Shown: positions 14,271-21,386 of the stretch, piece after piece
How the letters are laid out: each line of letters begins with the position of its first letter
Position numbering within the stretch: the first letter of the stretch is position 1
Assembly: GCA_007131745.1 (NCBI GenBank)
Contig: SLPX01000364.1
Coordinates: 1-22,275 of the forward strand
Source: Myxococcales bacterium
GTDB lineage: Bacteria > Myxococcota > Polyangia > HGW-17 > SLPX01
Length of the DNA: 22,275 nucleotides
Direction of reading: 5' to 3'
Notes under the pieces: generated by a model
The model's input: the letters and a program-made list of their open reading frames with translations, nothing else
Told to the model about the DNA's origin: nothing
Databases searched by the model: none
Position numbers and translations under genes: made by a program

Positions 14271-17096
14271 TCAGGATTCTTTTTTCGATAGAGTTTTCCA
14301 TGCATTCAAAAAAACCTGAGCCGGTTCCATGATTTCCCGCTCCAATCCCTGGCCCGGAAGGAAACTGTTTTCTTCAGCAAATGCTTTGTAAAAAGGTCCT
14401 CCCTCCCGTTCCCATTTGCTAAACGACGGATGATTAGGCAGAACCATGATATCCCCTGTGGTTGCTCTCAGAAGCTGCGGTTGCTCATCGTGCAGGGAGT
14501 GGATAAATACGATTTCATCGTTGGTGATGGGATCCATGTCCACGAGTGTTTCCGCGCCTACGTGTTCCAGGAAACCGGAAGGCCAACGCCACGACCTTTG
14601 TGAGACACGGCATGGGTTTTCGCGTTGCGTATCAAGGTGTTCGAGTTCCGCGAGATATGTGTTTGCAAGCGCCATGTCATTTCCGTCAATGTATTTGATT
14701 TCGCCTCTGCGCACAAAATCGGACATCGCCGATGCCGCCAGTTTATGTGAAGCGGGTCCTTGTTTTTCCATTCTTCTTATCTTGTTCCCATGTTTTGCAA
14801 GGACGATTTCGTGGTGAGGTCCCCTGCTCCATAAAGCTTCCCTGTCTGCGGCAGTGGAGTTTTCGGTGACCTCTTCCGCCGAAAAGCGCTTTCGAACATT
14901 GAGCGTTCGTGTCCATGCCATGATTCTTCCCGGCCCGTCGTCCATGATGCAAATCCATCTGATTGATCCGCGTTCGCTTGTTTCGACTTCCAAAACACAG
15001 CCGTGCGAGGTTTGAGAAATTTTGAATCCGGTCGACTTGTGCAACACTCTGGAGAGATGAGAGGTTATGAGGGCGCCAATCAAAAAGGAATTCCGTCCGG
15101 CGCTCCTTATTTCCACCTCCGAAAAAATCTCGGGTCTGCTTTCCGCTCCGGATTTTTTCGTTTTCTTCATGTCATCCCTGGTTTCTCCTTCGTCTCTTTC
15201 AACCTGTTGGAATCTCATGGTGTGGCTGATCCACGTAAGCAGTTCTCCGCTGAAAAGATTCGGATCCATAATGCCGATTAGTGAAAGAAACTCAGGGGAA
15301 CCGGAATGGTGCGTCAGGGCTGCATAAGGGGTGAAAAAAAGGCGGCCGCCCGATGTTATTGTCCCGGATAAAAACAAGGTGTCGTCAGGGTTGTTGAGAT
15401 AAACGGCGGCAGGATTCAATCGATTCAGTTCGTGGAAAAACAAGCTCATTACGTTCGGGTTTGCTACTATTGATTTGTTTTCGGGAGCTTGATCAAAGCT
15501 ATGTATTTCAAGTTCGTTTATGTATTCGAGGATCCGCCGGGATTCAGAGTTGCGGCCCACCCAAAGCACTTTTTTGTTTTTCTTTGGGACAAGTTCAGGC
15601 GGGCTGTGATGGTTCCATGCAAAACGCATGTCCACGTTCCAAAAATAGGCTTCAACAGCGTTTGAATACCACCGGTACTCTTTTTCAGTCATTTTCGAAA
15701 CGCGGATTCTTTGAAATCTATCTTCGCCGATCCTGAGAATTCTCCGTTCCTTTATTGTCTGCTGGTGCTTCGATTCCTCCACCAGTTCCCTCCACCGGAC
15801 TTCTTCCAGCAAACCCTTTTTGCGGGCCAGGTCGGCCAACCGGGTTGATGGGAAAGGATTGTAGATGCAGACTTCCACCTGATCGGCTTCAGCCCGAGCC
15901 AAAACGTCCAGGGTGGCCAGAGCGTGTTCGAGAGTTTCTTCCGGCAGCCTGATCATTATGTTGATGCACACTTTGAGGCCGGACTTTTTCAACCATTTTA
16001 CAGCGTCCAGGAAAAGCCGGTTGGAAAATTTCTTTCCCAGCATGGTCCGGCGGTAATCTTCGTGGCCGGATTCCAGGCCCATGTTGACGTAACTGCAACC
16101 CGATTCCCGGAGGATCTTGGAAGACTCTTCATCTATTGTTTGCGGCGAAGTCATGATGACGTAGGGCAGGTTGACTTCTTTCTTATAGAGAGATGCGAAT
16201 TTGCGCGCCCATGATCTGGACAGCAGAAACTGTTCGTCACAGAAAAAGAAAATTTCCGCTTTTCTCTCGTGCTTGAGATGAGCCAATTCTTGGACAAGGT
16301 TTTCCACCGATCTTTGCCTGACATGCCCTTCTTTTCCGTAGAGGTTCTGCAATCCCGAGTTGGCGCAGTAACTGCAACTGTAGGGACAACCTCTTCCGGA
16401 ATAGACCGGCATGATTCGTCCCATTTTCAGCAAACTGTTATCCTCTATGAATGGACTTGGATAGAGATCCCTGTCCCATAACTGTAAAGAATCAAGATCC
16501 GCGGCCCGCGGCGCTGGACCGGTGTCAATCGCCTTACCGTCTTCGTCCATGTACCGGATTCCCGGGAGATCACTAATGGACGGCAATGCATTCAAGAAGC
16601 TTTTCCGATCTTTATATTTTGACAAATGTTCAAGCAGACGGGGGATTACCAGGTCCCCTTCACCCACGCACACGAGATCCACTCCATCCAGACGAAGCGT
16701 GTTTTCAGGATCGGAAGTGGCGTGATGCCCCCCTGCGATGACCAATGTGTCCGGTTTTTTTCGGAGCTTTTGCAGGACCTTGGATGTAGCCACGAAAAGG
16801 ATCGAAAACAGGGATACCATTATAATCCGCGGGCGTATCTGCTCGACTGCTTTGACTGTCCATTCGGGATCATCGTCTTCTTTGACGGTCAACAATGTAG
16901 TATCGAATCCCGCGGCCTTGATGGCGGCGGAAAGGGCCATGTTTCCTGTGCGGAGAAAATTTTCATCAAAATAGCGACCCACTACATCCAGGAACAGGAC
17001 CGGTTTTGACCCAACCCCCTTTTCGGTACCCTTATTGATCGGCTCTTTTCCCTTATTCGGTAAAGCAGGTGATCGTTGATTTTCCATTTCTTTCAC
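14271..17096 (-). CDS. B12-binding radical SAM protein with a ~430-residue unrecognised C-terminal region
   Basis: 941 residues from GTG at 17096, which has GGAG 7 bases upstream inside the end of the preceding gene; ATG at 17087 is an alternative. The N-terminal ~40 residues are polar. About 45-200 is a good B12-binding domain (NMALSAAIKAAGFDTTLL, IIMVSLFSILF, LVIAGGHHATSDPENTL, LVCVGEGD). Next is a canonical rSAM, C237-C241-C244 (GRGCPYSCSYCAN), with FFFCDEQFLLS, VNMGLESGHEDYRRTM, INIMIRLPEETLEHAL and YNPFPSTRLADLARKKGLL. The part from about residue 510 onward has no motif I know. It has a linker rich in Asp/Glu/Lys near 665 and an Arg-rich basic stretch nearer the end. B12-rSAM enzymes often methylate unactivated carbons or rearrange rings. 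It forms a two-gene operon with the rSAM gene ending at 17101. Confidence 0.85.
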   Translation of the reverse strand: MKEMENQRSPALPNKGKEPINKGTEKGVGSKPVLFLDVVGRYFDENFLRTGNMALSAAIKAAGFDTTLLTVKEDDDPEWTVKAVEQIRPRIIMVSLFSILFVATSKVLQKLRKKPDTLVIAGGHHATSDPENTLRLDGVDLVCVGEGDLVIPRLLEHLSKYKDRKSFLNALPSISDLPGIRYMDEDGKAIDTGPAPRAADLDSLQLWDRDLYPSPFIEDNSLLKMGRIMPVYSGRGCPYSCSYCANSGLQNLYGKEGHVRQRSVENLVQELAHLKHERKAEIFFFCDEQFLLSRSWARKFASLYKKEVNLPYVIMTSPQTIDEESSKILRESGCSYVNMGLESGHEDYRRTMLGKKFSNRLFLDAVKWLKKSGLKVCINIMIRLPEETLEHALATLDVLARAEADQVEVCIYNPFPSTRLADLARKKGLLEEVRWRELVEESKHQQTIKERRILRIGEDRFQRIRVSKMTEKEYRWYSNAVEAYFWNVDMRFAWNHHSPPELVPKKNKKVLWVGRNSESRRILEYINELEIHSFDQAPENKSIVANPNVMSLFFHELNRLNPAAVYLNNPDDTLFLSGTITSGGRLFFTPYAALTHHSGSPEFLSLIGIMDPNLFSGELLTWISHTMRFQQVERDEGETRDDMKKTKKSGAESRPEIFSEVEIRSAGRNSFLIGALITSHLSRVLHKSTGFKISQTSHGCVLEVETSERGSIRWICIMDDGPGRIMAWTRTLNVRKRFSAEEVTENSTAADREALWSRGPHHEIVLAKHGNKIRRMEKQGPASHKLAASAMSDFVRRGEIKYIDGNDMALANTYLAELEHLDTQRENPCRVSQRSWRWPSGFLEHVGAETLVDMDPITNDEIVFIHSLHDEQPQLLRATTGDIMVLPNHPSFSKWEREGGPFYKAFAEENSFLPGQGLEREIMEPAQVFLNAWKTLSKKES

Positions 17097-17100
17097 TTGC

Positions 17101-18093
17101 CTACTCCATCGGACGAAATTCCCTCAGCCCGTGAATTGACGCATAGGAAATCCAGATTCCTTCGCAAAGATCCGTCAATCGACACTTCCAGCAGGAGCGG
17201 GGTTTTGTCTTCAGCGCTTCGCAACGCATATCATCCCACGAAAAACGCCCGGGTTCGGTGCAGGGCGAATGCTCTGAGACCATGCGGGCAACTTCGGAGC
17301 GATCAGCCCACAAACGTTTTACCACATCCTGCCTTGCATGAACCGTCCTCGGCCAGACACAAGGCGGAAATCCGCCGCAAGTAACCCTGAAACCGCGTTG
17401 CCAACCGTGGAGAACAGCCTCCAGAATGTGGCCTGCTGCAGTGCTGTAGCGCACAAAGTATGCGCGGGCTTCTCTCCCTCGTCCTTCCGGGCGAAGTCCG
17501 TTGAACCTGAACTCGCGGATTCCCCGCTCTGAAAAATAATCCAAGAAATCCTTCAGGGATCTGTAATTCTTTTTGTGAACGACCAGATTGATAGCCGGCG
17601 GGTTTTGCAACCATCCCTTTTCATAAAGATCCGCGAAATTTTTTGCGGACAGTTCTTTTCTCCGAAAAGAGTTTTCGCGGTTCGTAAGAACATCTTCAAT
17701 GTCGGCGCGGTGGCTGTGAATCGACAAAGTCACTCTCGTCAGACCGGCTTCAACCAGCTCACGAGCTGCTTTCATATCTGAACATAAAACGCCGTTGGTG
17801 CAGAGACTCACGTTTTTATAACCCATCTTTGCAGCGGCTTTAATCAAATCGACTATTCTTGGATGGGCTGTCGGTTCACCGCCCAGAAAGCCGACTTCGG
17901 ATCCGAACGTTCGAAGTGACTGCATTTCCCGGACGGCTGCTTCGTAATTCTCCATCCAATCTCCGCCCATGTTCCGGGAACCGCTGCTCATGCAGAAGAC
18001 ACACTCAAGGTTGCAAAGCCTACCCAGGTTTATTTCGACTTTTCCGTTCACCGGTTTCCTGTCGCTCCAAAACATTTTTTTCAATACTATCAT
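17101..18093 (-). CDS. Radical SAM protein with SPASM-like C-terminal cysteines
   Basis: 330 residues from ATG at 18093. An in-frame ATG at 18150 would add 19 residues but has no nearby Shine-Dalgarno and would overlap the longer start of the divergent gene. The cluster motif is C27-C31-C34 (GRLCNLECVFCMSS). GFLGGEPTAHPRIVDLI is the GGEP-type SAM-binding motif. SLCTNGVLC, VTLSIHSHRADIEDVLT and FRFNGLRPEGRGREA are typical barrel segments. The C-terminus has a Cys group, CWKCRLTDLCEGIW, then YASIHGLREFRP, as in several SPASM-like rSAM families whose ends read CxGxW..Y...G..EF.P. It is the first gene of the minus-strand pair, and the downstream B12-rSAM gene starts 4 bases after its stop. The substrate is unknown. 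Confidence 0.85.
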   Translation of the reverse strand: MIVLKKMFWSDRKPVNGKVEINLGRLCNLECVFCMSSGSRNMGGDWMENYEAAVREMQSLRTFGSEVGFLGGEPTAHPRIVDLIKAAAKMGYKNVSLCTNGVLCSDMKAARELVEAGLTRVTLSIHSHRADIEDVLTNRENSFRRKELSAKNFADLYEKGWLQNPPAINLVVHKKNYRSLKDFLDYFSERGIREFRFNGLRPEGRGREARAYFVRYSTAAGHILEAVLHGWQRGFRVTCGGFPPCVWPRTVHARQDVVKRLWADRSEVARMVSEHSPCTEPGRFSWDDMRCEALKTKPRSCWKCRLTDLCEGIWISYASIHGLREFRPME

Positions 18094-18220
18094 AAATATT
18101 CCATCTTCCCTTATGAACGAATCCGGATAGATGGATTTATTTATGGACACGAGAGCCTACGTTTCCTATCCTCTGATGGTTGGAAGTGTTGCTGATGGAT
18201 TTCCTGACGAGGACGCCGAG

Positions 18221-19150
18221 ATGGATGACACCAAAGATAGACGCCGTTCGCCGAGATTGTATGTCACGTTGCCTGCAACATACAAGGTTCTGCCTGCGAA
18301 AGTTCTGGATATGCCCAAGGAATTGGCGGAGGTGTACGAGAGAGTTCACCCTAATCCTGAACAATCCGGTGAGACCCTGCAGGGCATGGTTCGGGATTTG
18401 AGCGCCAACGGGGCTTTTATCACCGGCCCGACCGTTCCATTGTTGAGCCGGATACTTTTGACCTTTCCCTTGCCGGGGATGGCCAACATAGAAGCCATCG
18501 GGTGGGTTCTGTGGCGACGTCGCGATGATTGCATGGTTGAAAAGATGGTTCCCGGACGTTCCGATCCGGTCAAGGTCACCTTGAGCATGGGGTTCGGCAT
18601 TCTTTTTGAGGCGATACCATCGCCGGCCCGGCGGCATATTCACAGGTTGGCAAGAATGAATTCTTCCTTGAGCAAGCTGGATTCATTGGACTTTTTTTCG
18701 TCCAGGATGGAGGACACGGGAGAATTTCTGGCCGACGAGGATCTGGAAGAAGTGCCTGAAGTCGAGGAAGGTTCGCAAGATGATGTAACCCGGGTGGAAA
18801 TCGAAAGAGCAGTGGAAAAAGAATCGCCGGATTTCGGGCAAGAAAACTCCGATACAGTTTCCTCCGCGAACTCAAATCAGGGTGAAGGTGAGGATGAAAC
18901 AGAAAAAGCCTCAACCGCGGGAGCGGAATCCGGGGCGTCTTCAACCCCGGAAAAAAAACGGGTTCCAATAAAAACCGAGGAGTTGGAACAAATCGAGGAA
19001 ATCGAAGAATTCGAAGAGATAGAAGAAATAGGCGAGATACAGGAGGTTGAAAAAAGCGAGACCACCTCCCAAACGAGAGATTTCATGCAGGCCAGCGGGG
19101 AAATCGGTTCTTCTAATGAAACCGGGGGGCCTGCCGACGAAAACACCTGA
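18221..19150 (+). CDS. PilZ domain protein with long acidic repetitive tail
   Basis: 309 residues from ATG at 18221; an in-frame ATG at 18131 would add 30 residues and crowd the divergent promoter region. The PilZ c-di-GMP-binding signatures are both present: RxxxR (R8-R12, in DRRRSPRLYV) and DxSxxG (D59-G64, DLSANG). The domain ends near residue 150 (MGFGILFEAIPSP). The remaining ~155 residues are strongly acidic and probably disordered, with a Glu/Ile repeat near the end (EEIEEFEEIEEIGEI). PilZ proteins change conformation or partners on binding the second messenger and act on motility, exopolysaccharide or surface systems. There is no enzymatic domain, so it is likely an effector or adaptor. 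It is divergent from the rSAM pair and 12 bases upstream of a methyltransferase gene. Confidence 0.85.
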   Translation: MDDTKDRRRSPRLYVTLPATYKVLPAKVLDMPKELAEVYERVHPNPEQSGETLQGMVRDLSANGAFITGPTVPLLSRILLTFPLPGMANIEAIGWVLWRRRDDCMVEKMVPGRSDPVKVTLSMGFGILFEAIPSPARRHIHRLARMNSSLSKLDSLDFFSSRMEDTGEFLADEDLEEVPEVEEGSQDDVTRVEIERAVEKESPDFGQENSDTVSSANSNQGEGEDETEKASTAGAESGASSTPEKKRVPIKTEELEQIEEIEEFEEIEEIGEIQEVEKSETTSQTRDFMQASGEIGSSNETGGPADENT

Positions 19151-19162
19151 TGTTTTATTTGA

Positions 19163-19900
19163 ATGGATCCTCTTCTACACGAACTCCAGGCTGAAATCCA
19201 GGATAGGCACTGGTGGTTCAGGGGACGGCGGCGCTTTATCCAAAGCGTATTGTCTTCTTTTGATCCCGGCCGGAAGGTTTTGGAAGTCGGATGCGGAACC
19301 GGTGCGAATTATCCTGTTTTGAGCGAAACGGGGCGGTATTTAGTAGGCCTGGATCTCAGCGATGAAGCTCTTTCATACGCGCCGCATGATCCGCGGGTGA
19401 AGGGCGACGGTGTAAACATGCCGTTTCAAGACGGGACATTCGATCTTGTTGTGGCCTTGGATGTGCTCGAACACGTGGTCGATGACGGAGCCCTTGCGCG
19501 GGAGTTGCGCCGGGTCACCCGGCCCGGCGGAAGGGTGCTTGTTTTTGTGCCCGCGTTTTCTTTTTTGTGGGGTGTTCAGGATGAACTCTCGCATCACGTC
19601 CGTAGATACACCCGCAAAACACTTTTGAATGTTTTGCGGTGTGGGGGTCTGGAAGCCGAGCGGATCAGCTACTTCAATACGTGGCTTTTTCTTCCGATTC
19701 TTTGTGTTCGCTTCTTCCAGCGAATGAAAAGCAGGTTTCACGACCGTTTGGATGGATGCGTTCGATCGGAAAACGAGTATACCCCCGCCTGGCTGGACGG
19801 CCCGCTCGCCGCTTTGTTGCGTTCCGAGGCGCTGGCGTATCGCTACATGGATTTGCCGATAGGAGTTTCGCTGGTGGTTCTCACCGAACCTGTCGGGTAG
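19163..19900 (+). CDS. Class I SAM-dependent methyltransferase
   Basis: 245 residues. Motif I is VLEVGCGTG (39-47). LVGLDLSDEAL is the acidic-loop region, GDGVNMPFQDGTFDLVVALD the following strands, DVLEHV (100-105) the post-motif and VTRPGGRVLVFVP motif III. This is the Methyltransf_11/25 type, common for small-molecule, quinone or lipid substrates. The N-terminal WWFRGRRRFI segment is frequent in methyltransferases encoded near cell-surface polysaccharide genes, but no substrate can be assigned. The C-terminal ~60 residues are hydrophobic and basic (FNTWLFLPILCVRFFQRMKSR) and may touch the membrane. It has no clear Shine-Dalgarno and is probably coupled to the PilZ gene. The stop codon overlaps the first base of a short repeat found twice more nearby. 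Confidence 0.85.
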   Translation: MDPLLHELQAEIQDRHWWFRGRRRFIQSVLSSFDPGRKVLEVGCGTGANYPVLSETGRYLVGLDLSDEALSYAPHDPRVKGDGVNMPFQDGTFDLVVALDVLEHVVDDGALARELRRVTRPGGRVLVFVPAFSFLWGVQDELSHHVRRYTRKTLLNVLRCGGLEAERISYFNTWLFLPILCVRFFQRMKSRFHDRLDGCVRSENEYTPAWLDGPLAALLRSEALAYRYMDLPIGVSLVVLTEPVG

Positions 19901-19921
19901 GGCTGACTCGAAAACAACTCC
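19900..19921 (+). repeat. Short direct repeat, copy 1 (GGGCTGACTCGAAAA...AACTCC)
   Basis: 22 bases starting at the last base of the methyltransferase stop codon. It matches copy 2 (19992-20013) at 20 of 22 positions, with a 92-base period. Confidence 0.85.
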
Positions 19922-19991
19922 CGGATTCGTGGGCCGGTCCATCGCGCCCTGCGGCGTTAACTCCCGCGCGCCCGACATTATCTCCTGCTTT

Positions 19992-20013
19992 GGGCTGACT
20001 CAAAAATAACTCC
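19992..20013 (+). repeat. Short direct repeat, copy 2 (GGGCTGACTCAAAAA...AACTCC)
   Basis: 22 bases, near-identical to copy 1. Its first 17 bases also match, in inverted orientation, 21412-21428 at 15 of 17 positions. Together they flank a ~1.4-kb unit carrying a single ATPase gene, like terminal inverted repeats. Confidence 0.85.
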
Positions 20014-20113
20014 TCGTCATTTTTTGCCGTTTTTTGACAACAAGTAATACATTTTGCGCATCCGTTTCCTTTTTCCCCTTTTCTCCCTATTTTTCCCTCT
20101 TCCCTCTCTGTGT

Positions 20114-20141
20114 TTGACGCGTGTGTAAATTCGAGTATAAT
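20114..20141 (+). promoter_or_regulatory. Sigma-70-type promoter for the ATPase gene
   Basis: TTGACG (20114-20119) and a perfect TATAAT (20136-20141) with a 16-base spacer, 63 bases upstream of the ATG at 20204. This is the best promoter match in the window. It gives the gene its own transcription independent of the upstream methyltransferase. Confidence 0.7.
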
Positions 20142-20188
20142 CTAAAATATGCGTGTACACTTTTCGATACACTCAAAATTACACACAC
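20121..20188 (+). promoter_or_regulatory. Possible operator repeats around the ATPase promoter
   Basis: GTGTGTAAATT (20121-20131) lies in the promoter spacer and has a near inverted copy, AATTACACACAC, at about 20177-20188. The perfect palindrome GTGTACAC (20153-20160) sits just after the predicted transcription start. Symmetry of this kind around a promoter suggests a repressor site or a stable 5' UTR hairpin. No regulator gene is adjacent. Confidence 0.35.
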
Positions 20189-20203
20189 CTTCAAAGGAAG
20201 CGG

Positions 20204-21334
20204 ATGAAGCGGCATATCGAACCATATATTCTTGAAGATCTTAAAGAAAAGATGGTCTTCGTGGGTGGACCGAGGCAAGTCGGCAAAACTACGATGTCTT
20301 TGAATTTACTAAACAATGGTTCCATACATCACCCCGCCTATTTGAGTTGGGATGACATAAACACCAAGAAAGCCCTGCTCGACGGTGCGTTGCCCTCGGG
20401 AGAACCTCTGATCATCCTCGACGAGATTCACAAATTCAAGGGCTGGCGCAACCTTGTCAAAGGATTTTACGATCTACGCAAGGACTCCACGCAGTTCTGT
20501 GTTACCGGCTCCGCCAGACTTGACTACTATCGACGCGGCGGGGATTCGCTTCAGGGACGATACCATTACCACCGCCTCCACCCCCTCTCTCTTTATGAAC
20601 TCAACACTGCTCCTACGAGAAGCGATCTCGAACATATGATGGAGTTCGGAGGATTCCCGGAGCCCTGCATGAGGGGCAACCGGAGACACTACAGGCGCTG
20701 GCAGAAGGAACACCGCAGCCGAGTCATCCAGGAGGATATCCTCACCATGGAGCAAGTGCGAGAATTCGGGCAGATAGAGCTTTTGTCCCAAATCCTGCCT
20801 GACCGTGTAGGCTCGCCGCTCTCTATAAATAATCTCAGACAGGATCTTCAGGTAGCATTTGAAACCGCCGAACGATGGATAACCATTTTCGAAAACCTCT
20901 ACTATTGCTTCAGGATCGACCCCCTTGGTTTCCCTCCCCTAAGGATGGCGCAGAAGGAGAAAAAGCTTTATATGTGGGACTGGTCCCTGTGCCCGGATCC
21001 GGCCATCCGATTTGAAAACCTGGTCGCATCCATGCTTCTCAAATACTGCCACCACCACGAGGACTGGGAGGGAGAAATCATGACGCTCCATTTCATGCGG
21101 GACGCTCGGCGGCGGGAAATTGATTTCGTGGTTGTCAAAAACAAAAAGCCTCTTTTCGCAGTGGAGTGTAAAAGCGGTGAGCGGAAGCTCAGCAAAAACA
21201 TCCCCTACTTTGCTCCCCGCACTAACATCCCAACCTTCTACCAGGTTCATAAAGGTGAAAAAGATATGGAATATCCCCGACACCGCGCCCGTATGCTCCC
21301 CATAACTACCCTAGCAACCATGCTTAAAATCTGA
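20204..21334 (+). CDS. AAA ATPase with DUF4143-type C-terminal domain
   Basis: 376 residues. The ATG at 20204 is chosen because AAGGAAG lies 3 bases upstream and family members start with a short helix before Walker A; the in-frame ATG at 20153 falls on the predicted transcription start. Walker A is GGPRQVGKTT (K28), Walker B is LIILDEIHK (D73, E74) and the sensor region is CVTGSARLDYYRRGGDSLQGR (split by family convention around the TGS). The HRLHPLSLYEL segment is family-typical. The C-terminal domain has EIDFVVV with D307 and then ECKS with E321 and K323, a PD-(D/E)XK-like arrangement. These ATPases are common, often multicopy and of poorly known function in bacteria and archaea. Codons are more C-ending than in neighbouring genes. 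With the private promoter and flanking repeats this suggests horizontal acquisition. Confidence 0.85.
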   Translation: MKRHIEPYILEDLKEKMVFVGGPRQVGKTTMSLNLLNNGSIHHPAYLSWDDINTKKALLDGALPSGEPLIILDEIHKFKGWRNLVKGFYDLRKDSTQFCVTGSARLDYYRRGGDSLQGRYHYHRLHPLSLYELNTAPTRSDLEHMMEFGGFPEPCMRGNRRHYRRWQKEHRSRVIQEDILTMEQVREFGQIELLSQILPDRVGSPLSINNLRQDLQVAFETAERWITIFENLYYCFRIDPLGFPPLRMAQKEKKLYMWDWSLCPDPAIRFENLVASMLLKYCHHHEDWEGEIMTLHFMRDARRREIDFVVVKNKKPLFAVECKSGERKLSKNIPYFAPRTNIPTFYQVHKGEKDMEYPRHRARMLPITTLATMLKI

Positions 21335-21386
21335 GTGTGCCAATGGTCGCCACAGTTCCAACATTCACATAAGACGCATTTTCCAG

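Larger units (their letters stand above)
19901..20203. other. Intergenic region upstream of the ATPase gene
   Basis: About 300 bases without a gene. It contains two direct copies of the GGGCTGACTC repeat, a GC-rich stretch with a short hairpin (CGCC-ctgc-GGCG near 19945-19957), a pyrimidine-rich tract at about 20068-20111 and then the ATPase promoter. No convincing rho-independent terminator for the PilZ-methyltransferase pair is visible. Confidence 0.6.

Noticed and set aside
6218..18220. Small ORF encoding a RiPP precursor for the rSAM enzymes
   Set aside because: The gaps between these genes are too short, and no short frame with a leader/core pattern and ribosome binding site was seen. 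A precursor could lie outside the window.
19922..19991. Rho-independent terminator after the methyltransferase gene
   Set aside because: Only a 4-base-pair hairpin without a following T run is visible.
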